Shown one piece after another: positions 16,160 to 25,398 of a stretch of DNA of 54,924 nucleotides. The position numbers were made by a program, and so were the translations under genes. The stretch is from Mogibacterium sp. (GTDB lineage Bacteria; Bacillota; Clostridia; Peptostreptococcales; Anaerovoracaceae): assembly GCA_017431685.1 (NCBI GenBank), contig JAFRKO010000004.1, positions 1 through 54,924 on the forward strand, given 5' to 3'. The stretch's first letter is position 1, and each line of letters opens with the position of its first letter. The notes beneath the pieces are model-generated. The model did no database searches, was not told the DNA's origin, and saw only the letters and a program-made list of their open reading frames with translations.

Positions 16160-16765
16160 ATGAAAGTAAAATCGACTGTCGGACCGCTTCTGGCACCCCT
16201 GCCAACGGTAATGGTCAGCTGCGGAAGCAGATGGGCTTCGAACATCCTGACAATAGCATGGACGGGAATAATCAACTCGAACCCTCCAATGACATACATC
16301 TCCGTGCAGCCGAAGCGTTATTCGCACGATATAATAGAGAAGCGCGGTGAATTTGTGATCAACCTGGTGCCGGCATCTCTTGTAAAGGCGATGGACTTCT
16401 GTGGAGTCCGCTCCGGCCGCGATGTCGACAAGTTTGAGGCACAGGGACTCACGCGTGAAAAGGCGGATACTGTATCAGCGCCGCTTATTGCAGAATCACC
16501 GGTAAACATAGAGTGCAAGGTGAAAGATATTATAAGAATGCCTTCGCACGACATGTTCATAGCGGAGATAACAGCCGTACATGTTGATGAGAAATATGTG
16601 AATGAAAAAGGTGCCTACGATTTCGGAGCAATGGATCTCGTAGCATTCAATCACGGAAAATATTACAGGCTTTCGGCAGAAGAGCTCGGGTTCTTCGGCT
16701 TCAGTGTAATGAAGCCGAAAACAGCTAAGCGCAAAGCAGCAGAAAAAGCACAGCGCAAAAGGTGA
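16160..16765 (+). CDS. Flavin reductase-like (flavoredoxin) domain protein
   Basis: This 201-residue protein has the FMN-binding split-barrel fold of the flavin reductase-like family. Typical parts are VMVSCGSRWASNILTIAWTGIINSNPPMTYISVQ, where FMN and substrate bind, RYSHDIIEKRGEFVINLVP, and the DFCGVRSGRDVDKF block of flavoredoxins. It likely binds FMN and passes electrons in the cytoplasm of an anaerobe. The tail is strongly basic (Lys/Arg-rich). AGGAGG at 16144-16149 sits inside the prmA 3' end, and the ATG at 16160 is preferred over an in-frame ATG at 16127 that overlaps prmA. The electron partner is unknown. Confidence 0.85.
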   Translation: MKVKSTVGPLLAPLPTVMVSCGSRWASNILTIAWTGIINSNPPMTYISVQPKRYSHDIIEKRGEFVINLVPASLVKAMDFCGVRSGRDVDKFEAQGLTREKADTVSAPLIAESPVNIECKVKDIIRMPSHDMFIAEITAVHVDEKYVNEKGAYDFGAMDLVAFNHGKYYRLSAEELGFFGFSVMKPKTAKRKAAEKAQRKR

Positions 16766-16788
16766 TAACAATAGATGGAGGAAGCATT

Positions 16789-17244
16789 ATGGTAAAAGAG
16801 GTATGTATGGAAAAGCTGCTCAGCGATGCGACTGAGAATTTCACTACAGGATTCATGTGCTCAGAGTCAGTGCTCGAGGTACTTAACAGGCACTATGAAC
16901 TCGGCATAGGCGAAGAAGCTATCGCGCTCTCGACAGGATTTCCTTACGGATTCGGCGATGGCGGCAATGTCTGCGGAGCTGTCGCCGGTGCTACGATGTG
17001 CCTGGGCAAAGTGTTCGGAAGAACGGTAAAAGGCGACCCGGCATTCAAAAAGTGCATCGATCTCGTCAGAGAGCTCAACGATGATGTCGCAAAGGAATAC
17101 GTAAGCAGTATCTGCCCTGAGCTGATCGCAAATTATGAGTTCACGGACCCTAAGCGCAAGATCTACTGCACCGGAATAGTCCATGCATGCATCAGATCTT
17201 TCGCAAAAATCATGGAGCGCGAATGCGGAGTGGCGGTAAAGTAA
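16789..17244 (+). CDS. C_GCAxxG_C_C family protein
   Basis: This 151-residue protein matches the C_GCAxxG_C_C family of small Cys-rich redox proteins found in anaerobes. The pattern reads C at FMCSES, then GNVCGAVAGATMCLG, then spaced cysteines in SSICPEL and IYCTGIVHACIRS. The conserved cysteines suggest metal or disulfide chemistry; the exact role of the family is not established. GGAGGA lies at 16777-16782, ahead of the ATG at 16789. It follows the flavin reductase-like gene by 23 bases, so an electron-transfer pairing is plausible. Confidence 0.8.
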   Translation: MVKEVCMEKLLSDATENFTTGFMCSESVLEVLNRHYELGIGEEAIALSTGFPYGFGDGGNVCGAVAGATMCLGKVFGRTVKGDPAFKKCIDLVRELNDDVAKEYVSSICPELIANYEFTDPKRKIYCTGIVHACIRSFAKIMERECGVAVK

Positions 17245-17348
17245 CAAGGCGTGAAAAGCATTGAAAAATGCGCAAAAAGCGTTTACAATTTAACCACGAA
17301 TGTGCCTATATTACTTATGTTTGCCAGACGGCAAGGAGGATATAAACC

Positions 17349-17864
17349 ATGGATATGGAAACCATCATGAAGATGATGCTTCAGAGCGGAGCTCTCGAGC
17401 AGGTAAGCGGAATGCTCGGTGTTGACGGCAAGAGTGCAGAGTCAGCAGTAGAGTACGTTATGCCAATGCTCCTCAGAGGAATGCAGGGCCAGATGCAGAG
17501 TGAGGATACCAAGTACGGATTCCTTCAGGCTCTGAATGATCACAGCAAGCAGGATACAAGAGACCTCAGAAAAGCTGTAAAAGATGCTGACGTAGATGAC
17601 GGTGCCAAGATCGTAAGACACCTTCTCGGAGCACAGGAAGAGGAAGTTGCCGCAAAGGCTACTAAGAGAAGCGGCCTCGACACAAAGACCATCCTCAAGA
17701 TTATGGCTATCCTTGCACCGATCCTGATGTCCAAGATGGGTCAGACTGCAAAGACTCAGACAGCAAAATCAAGCTCCGGCGATATGATGAAGGTAGTTGG
17801 CGGACTCCTCGACGGAGTTGACGCTAAGGATGTTGTCAATATTCTCGGAATGCTGATGAAGTAA
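17349..17864 (+). CDS. DUF937-like cytoplasmic protein
   Basis: This 171-residue protein resembles the DUF937 family. It lacks a signal peptide, and is Met-, Lys- and Gly-rich. The pattern ALEQVSGMLGVDGKSAESAVEYVMPMLLRGMQGQ near the N-terminus and the C-terminal GGLLDGVDAKDVVNILGMLMK repeat-like stretch fit that family, whose function is unknown. AGGAGG at 17334-17339 marks the ATG at 17349. It stands alone between the Cys-rich protein and a terminator at 17893. Optimised codons suggest good expression. Confidence 0.7.
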   Translation: MDMETIMKMMLQSGALEQVSGMLGVDGKSAESAVEYVMPMLLRGMQGQMQSEDTKYGFLQALNDHSKQDTRDLRKAVKDADVDDGAKIVRHLLGAQEEEVAAKATKRSGLDTKTILKIMAILAPILMSKMGQTAKTQTAKSSSGDMMKVVGGLLDGVDAKDVVNILGMLMK

Positions 17865-17892
17865 GATCGTTATATTATTGAAGATTTGAATG

Positions 17893-17922
17893 AAGGCCGA
17901 CACATGAAGTGCCGGCCTTTGT
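17893..17922 (+). terminator. Rho-independent terminator
   Basis: AAGGCCGACAC pairs with GTGCCGGCCTT with one mismatch around ATGAA and is followed by TTTGTTT. It ends the DUF937-like gene. Confidence 0.8.
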
Positions 17923-17933
17923 TTCTGAGGCTG

Positions 17934-17962
17934 TTGAGATAGAGCCGCTTTGTTGGTAAAAT
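17934..17962 (+). promoter_or_regulatory. Promoter giving a leaderless transcript
   Basis: TTGAGA at 17934-17939, 17-base spacer, TAAAAT at 17957-17962. Counting seven bases on puts the transcription start at 17969, the A of the ATG of the next gene, which has no Shine-Dalgarno site. Confidence 0.65.
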
Positions 17963-17968
17963 TTGGAT

Positions 17969-18613
17969 ATGGATCAGGACAGAAGAGATGCTGCCGCATG
18001 GGCCAGGGAATGGCAAATAAGACAGAGAAACCGCAGACTGCTTATTGCGCTGGGGCTTATTGCTTTGGTTGCTCTGATCGGCTTCATGATAAACTTCACG
18101 ATCGTGCATGTAGAGAGAACAACTTTCAGATCTGTCGAAGAGATGCGCAAGGCGATGCAGGGCAGATACGCCATAGAACGCGACTTTGAAGACATAATCA
18201 TAGAAGGCGATGAGATCACACTAACCTATCTGTCATTCAGCCACTACGACAGAAGCTATGCCGAGAAATACGGCTACGACTACAGCGGAGAGGACTCAGT
18301 GTATGAAGACCACGTTGAGAAGTGGGACTACAGAAACGGAGTCATCAGGACCCACTGGATGGGCGATCTTTTTGTCGACAAAAACGGCAACATAAGGCGT
18401 GGAGACAATTATTACTCAACATTCTACAGGACTGACAAGCCTCGTCCTGAGCCGATCGATCCTTCGACGCTGAAAACTCCTGAAGGTGATATAAATACGG
18501 ATATTTCCACTGAGGAAGAGGAAGCGTTCGAAGAAAGAGAAGAGAGTATTGAGGAGACAGAGGACGCCGCAGAAGATGCGGTAATAGAGGGTGAAAACGA
18601 TGTGCAGACTTAG
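17969..18613 (+). CDS. Unknown single-span membrane protein with acidic tail
   Basis: I do not recognise this 214-residue protein. It has a short basic cytoplasmic start, one membrane span at about residues 26-44 (LLIALGLIALVALIGFMINF), a 110-residue extracytoplasmic part rich in Tyr and Asp, and a Glu-rich C-terminal tail. The ATG at 17969 is chosen over TTG at 17963 because a consensus -10 box ends 6 bases before it, implying a leaderless mRNA. The 3' end overlaps the lipoate ligase gene by 14 bases, so they are likely one operon. A link to lipoylation is not implied by any motif. Confidence 0.7.
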   Translation: MDQDRRDAAAWAREWQIRQRNRRLLIALGLIALVALIGFMINFTIVHVERTTFRSVEEMRKAMQGRYAIERDFEDIIIEGDEITLTYLSFSHYDRSYAEKYGYDYSGEDSVYEDHVEKWDYRNGVIRTHWMGDLFVDKNGNIRRGDNYYSTFYRTDKPRPEPIDPSTLKTPEGDINTDISTEEEEAFEEREESIEETEDAAEDAVIEGENDVQT

Positions 18614-19595
18614 AGTCATAAAAACTGACTGCACCAATCCGTACATAAACCTTGCCGCTGAAGAGCATCTTACGATGAATGCAGAGGATGACGTAATGAC
18701 TATATTCCTCTGGCAGAACGCTCATACCGTTGTCATCGGAAAGAATCAGAATCCCTGGCGTGAATGCAATGTTGAGGCGATAAAGCGCGATGGTATTTAC
18801 CTGGCACGCCGCATGTCGGGCGGAGGTGCGGTCTATCACGATCTTGGCAACCTCAACTTCACGTTCATCTCAAAGGACGGACTCTTCGATGTGGAAAGGC
18901 AGACGGATGTGATACTGCTTGCGTGCAGGCTGCTCGGTATCAACGCTGCCAAAACAGGAAGAAACGACCTTACGGTCACCGGCAGAAAGTTCTCAGGGCA
19001 CGCGTATTTTTCATCGCATGGCTTCAACTACCACCATGGCACCATCATGATGGACGTAAAAGGAGATGATCTGTCCAGATATCTGAACGTGCCGGCTGCC
19101 AAGCTGAAGTCAAAAGGCGTAGAGTCAGTCAGGTCCAGAGTGACGAATCTCAGAGAACACGTGGACGGTGCTCTGAGATCCGCAGATACAAAAGAGCTCA
19201 TACTCGCCATGCAGGATGCAATGGTAAGAGCAGCATCCAGAGAATACGGCTGTGAAGCTATAATGGAGGATCTTCCGGAGATCCCGCAGGCGCTTCTCGA
19301 TAAGTACGCGTCTGAAGAATGGAGGCTTGGCACAAAAATACCGTTCACGAGAAACATTGAGCACAGATTCGAATGGGGCGGAGTCGAGATCCAGCTTGAG
19401 ATGAAAGGCGAATATATCAAAGACTGCCGCATCTATTCCGACTCACTTGAGACAGAGGTGTTCGATATTCTGGAAAACCTCATCAGGGACTGCAGATACG
19501 ATGCCGGAGACATACGAGGTCTCAGCGCCCGTTTGCCGGAGGGCACGTCTGCGACAGCACACGAGATATTGGGGCTTATAGCAAAGTCAATTTAA
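18600..19595 (+). CDS. lplA: Lipoate-protein ligase A
   Basis: This 331-residue enzyme attaches lipoate to the lysine of lipoyl domains by way of lipoyl-AMP. Typical LplA motifs are NLAAEEHL near the start, the RRMSGGGAVYHDLGNLNFTF loop near residues 69-88, the TVTGRKFSGHAY lysine-containing motif and a C-terminal accessory domain after residue 240. GAGGGTG stands a few bases ahead of the ATG at 18600; a GTG at 18591 is less likely. It precedes lpdA by 35 bases and faces the gcvTHPAPB operon, so GcvH is its probable target. Confidence 0.92.
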   Translation: MCRLRVIKTDCTNPYINLAAEEHLTMNAEDDVMTIFLWQNAHTVVIGKNQNPWRECNVEAIKRDGIYLARRMSGGGAVYHDLGNLNFTFISKDGLFDVERQTDVILLACRLLGINAAKTGRNDLTVTGRKFSGHAYFSSHGFNYHHGTIMMDVKGDDLSRYLNVPAAKLKSKGVESVRSRVTNLREHVDGALRSADTKELILAMQDAMVRAASREYGCEAIMEDLPEIPQALLDKYASEEWRLGTKIPFTRNIEHRFEWGGVEIQLEMKGEYIKDCRIYSDSLETEVFDILENLIRDCRYDAGDIRGLSARLPEGTSATAHEILGLIAKSI

Positions 19596-19630
19596 TACAA
19601 TAAAATATACTAAAAGAAAGGAATTTCGAA

Positions 19631-21007
19631 ATGAGCGAATTCAATTATGATCTCCTGATCATCGGAGCAGGCCCTGGCGGCTATGAGGCAGCATTCTATG
19701 CAGCAGAACTCGGCATGAAAGTTGCGATCGCAGAGAAAGACCGCGTAGGAGGTACCTGCCTCAACAGAGGATGCATCCCTACAAAGGCACTCATGCATTC
19801 CTCTGACGTCTACAGAGACGCCGCACACGGCGCTGAAGTCGGCGTTGAGTGTGACGGACTGCGCGCTAACCGTGCAAGGATCGGAGAGCGCAAGGATGAG
19901 GTGCTCGATACTCTGAGAAACGGTATCAGCGGCCTTATCAAGAAGAAAAAGATCGACCTCATCGAGGGCGAGGCCAAGGTAGTCGCTCCGCACCGCGTTG
20001 TGATCAATGGCGAGGAGTATACTGCAGAGAATATCATGGTAGCGACAGGATCGAAGCCGTTCATGCCGCCTATTCCTGGATATGATTTGCCGGGAGTTGT
20101 AGACAGCACAGAGCTGCTCGACATGGGTGCAGAAGAGATTCCTGAGTTCGTCATTATCGGCGGTGGAGTCATCGGCATCGAGTTTGCTACGATCTATGCA
20201 GATCTTGGCGATCACGTTACTGTAATTGAAGGACTGGACAGACTGCTCCCGATCATCGACAAGGAGATCGGCCGCAGCATCAAGATGACACTCGAGAAGA
20301 AGGGTGTAGACGTGCACGTTGCGTCTCCTGTTCAGAAGATCGAGCAGGACGGCGACAAGCTGGTCGTTACACTCAAGAACAAGAAGGGCGAAGAAGTCCA
20401 GGTGAAGGCAGACAAGGTTCTGATGTGCGTAGGCAGAAGACCAAACACAGCAGGAGTATTCAGTGAAGAACTGCTCAGGGAGTATCCTGACCTTCAGGAC
20501 GGCAAGGGATTCATCAAGGTTGACGAGAATTATGAGACTCCGATAAAGGGCGTTTACGCTATCGGCGACTGCATCGGCGGAATCCAGCTTGCACACACCG
20601 CATCCGCAGAAGGCCGCAACGCAGTAGCTCTGATCAACGGCTGCCAGGCTACAATCAACATGGGTACAGTACCGAGCTGCATCTACACAGACCCTGAGAT
20701 AGCTGTAGTCGGAATGACTGCTGATGAGGCAAAGGAAGCAGGAATCGAAGTCATCACAAAGAAGTACCCGATGTCCGCAAACGGCAAGACTATCATTGCG
20801 GGACTCGACAGAGGTTTCGTAAAGCTTGTTGCAAGAGCTGACGATCACAAGATCATTGGCGCTCACCTGCTCTGCGGCAGAGCTTCCGACCTTATCGGTG
20901 AGCTCGCAGTAGCAATCGGCAGAGGAATGATGCTCGAGGAAGTTGCGAACATCATCCATCCACATCCTTCGTTTGCAGAGGCTATTATGGAAGCCGCAAG
21001 ACTCTAA
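19631..21007 (+). CDS. lpdA: Dihydrolipoyl dehydrogenase (L protein)
   Basis: This 458-residue FAD-dependent disulfide reductase reoxidises dihydrolipoyl groups with NAD. Motifs are the FAD-binding GAGPGGYEAAFYAAELG at residues 10-26, the redox-active GGTCLNRGCIPTK near 38-50, the NAD-binding GGGVIGIEFATIYADLG near 177-193, a second FAD motif YAIGDCIGG and the C-terminal HPHPSFAEA with the catalytic His-Glu pair. It is expressed with lplA. With the gcv genes on the opposite strand it most likely serves the glycine cleavage system; no pyruvate or oxoglutarate dehydrogenase genes are nearby. Confidence 0.96.
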   Translation: MSEFNYDLLIIGAGPGGYEAAFYAAELGMKVAIAEKDRVGGTCLNRGCIPTKALMHSSDVYRDAAHGAEVGVECDGLRANRARIGERKDEVLDTLRNGISGLIKKKKIDLIEGEAKVVAPHRVVINGEEYTAENIMVATGSKPFMPPIPGYDLPGVVDSTELLDMGAEEIPEFVIIGGGVIGIEFATIYADLGDHVTVIEGLDRLLPIIDKEIGRSIKMTLEKKGVDVHVASPVQKIEQDGDKLVVTLKNKKGEEVQVKADKVLMCVGRRPNTAGVFSEELLREYPDLQDGKGFIKVDENYETPIKGVYAIGDCIGGIQLAHTASAEGRNAVALINGCQATINMGTVPSCIYTDPEIAVVGMTADEAKEAGIEVITKKYPMSANGKTIIAGLDRGFVKLVARADDHKIIGAHLLCGRASDLIGELAVAIGRGMMLEEVANIIHPHPSFAEAIMEAARL

Positions 21008-21034
21008 GCTATAGATCTTGGCTTTAGGAAAATC

Positions 21035-21064
21035 AAAGGGATCTGCAGATGCAGATCCCTTTTT
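21035..21064 (+). terminator. Rho-independent terminator of lpdA
   Basis: AAAGGGATCTGCA pairs with TGCAGATCCCTTT around GA, followed by a T-run. An ATG of the following frame lies within this hairpin, which is why a later start is chosen for the permease gene. Confidence 0.9.
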
Positions 21065-21096
21065 CAGGGTATGGACTTTATTCGGGTAAAAACAGT

Positions 21097-22011
21097 ATGG
21101 GAAAAGGGAATGCAGATAAAATAAAGATTGCGACAGCTGCTGCGTTGCTTTCGAATTTCATATTCGGACTGAGCTTCATGTTTTCGCGCATAGCTCTTGA
21201 GCACACTTCTTCATCTATCATGCTGGCGCTGAGGTTCGGAGCAAGCGTGGTGATCATGCTTCTTCTTGCGGCAACAGGGGTGATAAAGCTCAATTTCAAG
21301 GGGAAAAATCTGAGAAGTCTGTTTCTGCTTGGACTGTTCCAGCCAATCATATACTTCATAGGAGAGGCTAATGGCATCAGGCTCACTAATTCATCATTTG
21401 CAGGCATCATGATATCGCTTATACCGGTCGTGACGGCGATCGGATCCGGTATTTTTCTGAACGAAAAGGTGCCCGGAAGCGCATACGGGTGGATACTGTG
21501 CTCGGTTGCCGGTGTCGCAGTCATATCACTGTCGCAGGCAGGCGGCGGAGCCGTACAGCCGGCAGGTATACTGTTTCTGGTGCTTGCAGTGACCGCAGGA
21601 GCAGGATTCACACTGCTAAGCAGGTCTATGGCTGATGAGTTTACAGCATACGAGAGGACTTTCGTGATGATGGTGATGGGGTTCGTATTCTTTACTGCCT
21701 CAGCTGTCATACTGGAAGGCAGAGGCTTTGCTCCAATACTGCTGGAAGCTGTTACAGATAAATATGTGATATTTCCGGTGCTTTATCTCTCCATTGCGTC
21801 GTCTGTAATGGCTTTCGCTATGCTGAACTACGCGGTAACATACCTGGATGCAGCCAGGGCAACTGTCTTTACAAATCTTATCCCGGTCATATCGCTGCTG
21901 GCAGGAGTACTCATTCTGGGCGAACCATTTTCAGCAGCATACCTGCTTGGAATCATTCTGATACTTGCGGGAGTCTATAAAGTAAATACAACGAAAACTC
22001 CAACGGCATGA
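21097..22011 (+). CDS. EamA/DMT-family permease
   Basis: This 304-residue membrane protein has ten hydrophobic spans in two EamA repeats, the layout of drug/metabolite transporter family exporters. The first repeat begins LLSNFIFGLSFMFSRIAL and the second near IASSVMAFAMLNYAVTYLDAARATVFTNLIPVISLLAGVL, a standard DMT motif. The ATG at 21097 is chosen because the upstream in-frame ATG at 21049 is inside the lpdA terminator. No clear ribosome site is visible; TAAAAA ends five bases before the ATG, so a near-leaderless mRNA is possible. The substrate is unknown. Confidence 0.85.
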   Translation: MGKGNADKIKIATAAALLSNFIFGLSFMFSRIALEHTSSSIMLALRFGASVVIMLLLAATGVIKLNFKGKNLRSLFLLGLFQPIIYFIGEANGIRLTNSSFAGIMISLIPVVTAIGSGIFLNEKVPGSAYGWILCSVAGVAVISLSQAGGGAVQPAGILFLVLAVTAGAGFTLLSRSMADEFTAYERTFVMMVMGFVFFTASAVILEGRGFAPILLEAVTDKYVIFPVLYLSIASSVMAFAMLNYAVTYLDAARATVFTNLIPVISLLAGVLILGEPFSAAYLLGIILILAGVYKVNTTKTPTA

Positions 22012-22087
22012 TTTACAGCGAAACCATTTAGTGCCGGCGTGCTCGAGTTACCTGACAGTAGTTTATGAAGCCTCTTCTTTTTGCATA

Positions 22088-22117
22088 AAAAAACTCCGGA
22101 TTTTCTCCGGAGTTTTT
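22088..22117. terminator. Bidirectional terminator
   Basis: ACTCCGGA pairs with TCCGGAGT around TTTTC, with A-runs before and T-runs after. It can serve both the permease (plus) and gcvPB (minus), which converge here. Confidence 0.85.
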
Positions 22118-22133
22118 CTTGTGCATTCAATGG

Positions 22134-23552
22134 TTATTCGAATGTGAAACGCAGATGCGGTTCTCTCGCCGCCTTTGTGTCGTCGAGTCTCAGTACCGGT
22201 GTGGTCTGCGGTGCCATCTGCACGCTCTCAGGAGCATTGAAGATGCGGTCGTAGATCTCGCGGAATGCTGTGATAGCCTCGTCGAGGGTCTCCTTCGTCT
22301 CTGTCTCTGTAGGCTCGATCATGAGGGCCTCGTGGACGATCAGAGGGAAGTAGATTGTAGGTGGATGGATGCCGTAGTCGAGGAGGGCCTTGGCTACGTC
22401 CAGAGCCGAAACGTGAGTCTTTCTGTAGATCGGATCGAGACCGATTACGAACTCGTGCATGCAGGTTGTATCGAAGGCGATCGGATAGATATCTTTCAGC
22501 TTCTCCTGCATGTAGTTTGCGTTCAGTACAGCGTTCTGAGCAAGAGTGTATACCTCTTTGCCGATGGTCAGCAGGTATGTGTAAGCCTTGACCATTACGA
22601 GGAAGTTGCCGTAGAAGCCTGTCAGGTTACCGATGGACTTCTCAGCTCTCTCGTAATTTTCGCCGTCCTTGCATACGAGGCCCGGTGCGAATGGTGCCAG
22701 GAAATCCTTGTATGCGCAAGGGCCGCTGCCAGGACCGCCGCCGCCGTGAGGTGTCGAGAATGTCTTGTGCAGGTTCATGTGGATTACGTCGAATCCGATG
22801 TCTGCAGGACGTACGATACCGATTACAGCGTTGAGGTTAGCTCCGTCATAGTAGCAGAGTCCGCCTGCCTCATGGACGAGTCTTGTGATCTCCATGATGT
22901 TAGGGTCGAAGAGACCAACTGTGTTAGGGTTGGTCAGCATCAGACCTGCAGTCTTAGGACCGAGGTGAGCCTTGAGGTCATCGATGTCGACTGTGCCGTT
23001 CTCGTTCGACTTGATAACGATGGTCTTGTAGCCTGCCATTGTTGCTGAAGCAGGGTTTGTGCCGTGAGCAGCGTCAGGTACGATGATCTCGTTACGCTCT
23101 GTGTCGCCTCTGTCTGTGTGATATGCCTTGATCAGGAGAAGGCCTGTGAACTCGCCGTGAGCTCCGGCTGCAGGCTGGAATGTAACTCCTGCCATGCCTG
23201 TGATTTCGCAGAGGAATTTCTCGAGTTCAGCGATGAGCTCGTGAGCTCCCTGTACGGTATGTGCAGGCTGCAGCGGATGCAGTTTGGCGAATCCAGGAAG
23301 AGCCGCCATCTTCTCGTTGATTCTAGGATTGTGCTTCATTGTGCAGGAGCCGAGCGGATAGAATCCGTCGTTGACTCCGTGAGCTCTCTTAGCAAGAGCT
23401 GTGTAGTGTCTTCCCATCTCGTTCTCGGAGATCTCAGGGAGATGTGCCTTCTTCTCGCGAAGAGGAGCTGCAGGCAGCTTCACAGGAACATCGCATGCAG
23501 GGAAGATATCTTGTCCTCTACCAGGAATGCTCTTCTCGAATATTAATTTCAT
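22134..23552 (-). CDS. gcvPB: Glycine dehydrogenase (decarboxylating) subunit 2
   Basis: This 472-residue subunit of the split P protein carries the pyridoxal phosphate site of glycine decarboxylase. The HMNLHKTFSTPHGGGGPGSGP segment contains the PLP lysine and the Gly-rich loop. The N-terminal GSCTMKHNPRINE and AAGAHGEFTGLL are also typical. It works with GcvPA to decarboxylate glycine and transfer aminomethyl to lipoyl-GcvH. AGGAGGTG precedes its ATG, and its start lies 1 base after the gcvPA stop, so the two subunits are translated together. Last gene of the gcvT-H-PA-PB operon. Confidence 0.96.
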   Translation of the reverse strand: MKLIFEKSIPGRGQDIFPACDVPVKLPAAPLREKKAHLPEISENEMGRHYTALAKRAHGVNDGFYPLGSCTMKHNPRINEKMAALPGFAKLHPLQPAHTVQGAHELIAELEKFLCEITGMAGVTFQPAAGAHGEFTGLLLIKAYHTDRGDTERNEIIVPDAAHGTNPASATMAGYKTIVIKSNENGTVDIDDLKAHLGPKTAGLMLTNPNTVGLFDPNIMEITRLVHEAGGLCYYDGANLNAVIGIVRPADIGFDVIHMNLHKTFSTPHGGGGPGSGPCAYKDFLAPFAPGLVCKDGENYERAEKSIGNLTGFYGNFLVMVKAYTYLLTIGKEVYTLAQNAVLNANYMQEKLKDIYPIAFDTTCMHEFVIGLDPIYRKTHVSALDVAKALLDYGIHPPTIYFPLIVHEALMIEPTETETKETLDEAITAFREIYDRIFNAPESVQMAPQTTPVLRLDDTKAAREPHLRFTFE

Positions 23553-23553
23553 C

Positions 23554-24897
23554 TTAGAACACCTCCTTTGCGATAGCTATGACTTCATCGATATCTTCTT
23601 TGCTGTTCAGCTCTGTGCAGCACCACAGGATGCAGTCTGTGTCGCAGCCGGCATCGCAGCAGCCGCAGCAGAGCTTGAGTCCGCCGAGAATGCCTTTCTC
23701 TTCAAGAGCTGCGAGCAGTTTGTCAGCATCAGGGCATGTTGTAGCGAACTCGTTCCAGAACTCGCCCTCGAAGCAGCGCTTCATGCCGATCTTCTCGAGC
23801 TCTTCAGCCATGTAATGAGCTTTGGACGAGCAGAGTGCTGCTACCTGCTCATAACCTGCAGGGCCGATTGTCGAGAGATAGATGCCTGCTCTCAGTGCGC
23901 ACCATGCTTCGTTGGAGCAGATGTTGGAGCTGGCTTTCTCGCGGCGGATGTGCTGCTCTCTGGCCTGGATGGTCAGAACGAAGCCTCTGTCGCCTCTTGT
24001 GTCTACTGTTTCACCGATAAGTCTGCCAGGGATCTGACGCATGTTCTCCTGACGTGTCGACAGGAATCCGAGGTATGGACCGCCGAACTCGAGTCCGAGT
24101 CCGAGAGGCTGTCCCTCACCGACTGCGATATCAGCTCCGATTTCGCCAGGGCTCTTCAGAGCGCCAAGTGCGAGCGGATGGCAGTACATGATGAACTTCG
24201 CTCCGCCGTCGTGGGTGATCTTGCAGAGCTCTTCAGCGTCTTCTACGATACCGTAGAAGTTAGGATACTGCATCAGGAAGCAGGCTGCTTCATTATCGTC
24301 AGCAAGAGCCTTTGCGAGAGCTTCTTTGTCTGTAACGCCGTCCTTTGCAGGGATGACTACGACCTTGCTGCCTCTTCCGAATGAATATGTGTTGATTACT
24401 GTAAGGATCCTCTCATCGAGAGCGCCGGATACATAGAATGTGCTGTGCCTTCTGTCTTTGCACATCCAGCATGCTTCAGCAGCTGCGGAAGCGCCATCGT
24501 ACATGGAAGCGTTAGCGATGTCCATGCCGGTGATTTCAGCGATCATTGTCTGATACTCAAAGATCGACTGGAGGATGCCCTGGCTGATCTCAGCCTGGTA
24601 AGGTGTATACGCCGTAACAAATTCTTCTTTGTTGGCGATCGCGTCAACGGCAGATGGTACATAGTGGTTGTACGAGCCGGCGCCGCGGAAGATCGAACGG
24701 AAGATAACGTTCTTTGCTGCAAGTCCCTCTACCTTGCGGGCAACTTCGATCTCGCTCATTCCATCAGGAAGATTGAGTTCGCCTTTGACCTTGGCTTCTT
24801 CAGGAATCACTTTAAAGAGGTCATCGAAATCCTTATATCCGATCTCGTTGAGCATTTTCAGTTGCTCTTCCTTGGTGTTAGGAATAAAAGTGCCCAA
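23554..24897 (-). CDS. gcvPA: Glycine dehydrogenase (decarboxylating) subunit 1
   Basis: This 447-residue subunit is the first half of the split P protein of the glycine cleavage system. Blocks such as FRGAGSYNHYVPSAVDAI, TPYQAEISQGILQSIFEYQTMIAEITGMDIANASMYDG and GLGLEFGGPYLGF are family-specific. The start codon is TTG at 24897 (minus strand), supported by AAGGAGG 7 bases upstream. The C-terminus has an unusual cluster of cysteines (CCGCCDAGCDTDCILWCC), which is not part of the usual active site and might bind metal. It lies between gcvH and gcvPB. Confidence 0.95.
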   Translation of the reverse strand: MGTFIPNTKEEQLKMLNEIGYKDFDDLFKVIPEEAKVKGELNLPDGMSEIEVARKVEGLAAKNVIFRSIFRGAGSYNHYVPSAVDAIANKEEFVTAYTPYQAEISQGILQSIFEYQTMIAEITGMDIANASMYDGASAAAEACWMCKDRRHSTFYVSGALDERILTVINTYSFGRGSKVVVIPAKDGVTDKEALAKALADDNEAACFLMQYPNFYGIVEDAEELCKITHDGGAKFIMYCHPLALGALKSPGEIGADIAVGEGQPLGLGLEFGGPYLGFLSTRQENMRQIPGRLIGETVDTRGDRGFVLTIQAREQHIRREKASSNICSNEAWCALRAGIYLSTIGPAGYEQVAALCSSKAHYMAEELEKIGMKRCFEGEFWNEFATTCPDADKLLAALEEKGILGGLKLCCGCCDAGCDTDCILWCCTELNSKEDIDEVIAIAKEVF

Positions 24898-24945
24898 TTT
24901 AGTTCCTCCTTATAAAAATGTCAAATATGTCTTTTGATGAGGGGA

Positions 24946-25314
24946 TTATCCTCTGTACTCATCGTACTCATCAGCTGTCATGAAGTCCTCACATGCGGAG
25001 ATGCTTCCAACCTTGATGAACCATGCGCCATAAGGATCGTTGTTGATCAGAGCAGCGTCATCAAGAAGATCTTCGTTTACTTCCAGAACAACTCCGGAAA
25101 CCGGCGAGAATACGTCAGCAACAGCCTTTACAGACTCAACATCACCAAATGGCTCGCCTGCAACTACCTCATCATCTACCTCAGGGAGGTTAACGAATAC
25201 GAGGTCGCCGAGCTCGCTCTGAGCATAATCAGTGATTCCTACATAAGCTTCGTCTCCTTCGAAACGTACCCATTCATCATCCTTTGTGTACTTAAGTTCT
25301 TTTGGATCAATCAT
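24946..25314 (-). CDS. gcvH: Glycine cleavage system H protein
   Basis: This 122-residue lipoyl-carrier protein shuttles the aminomethyl group between P, T and L proteins. The lipoyl lysine is in [17 protein letters not shown] near residues 59-75. The C-terminal [14 protein letters not shown] block is characteristic of GcvH. It is the expected substrate of the lipoate ligase encoded at 18600. AGGAGATT is its ribosome site. It sits between gcvT and gcvPA in the minus-strand operon. Confidence 0.96.
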   Translation of the reverse strand: MIDPKELKYTKDDEWVRFEGDEAYVGITDYAQSELGDLVFVNLPEVDDEVVAGEPFGDVESVKAVADVFSPVSGVVLEVNEDLLDDAALINNDPYGAWFIKVGSISACEDFMTADEYDEYRG

Positions 25315-25398
25315 CGTTCTAATCTCCTTTTTATATAAGTTGGAATTAATGATATCGGTTTATCTGATCCGCTGAACGCGGAAGACTAACAATTTTAA

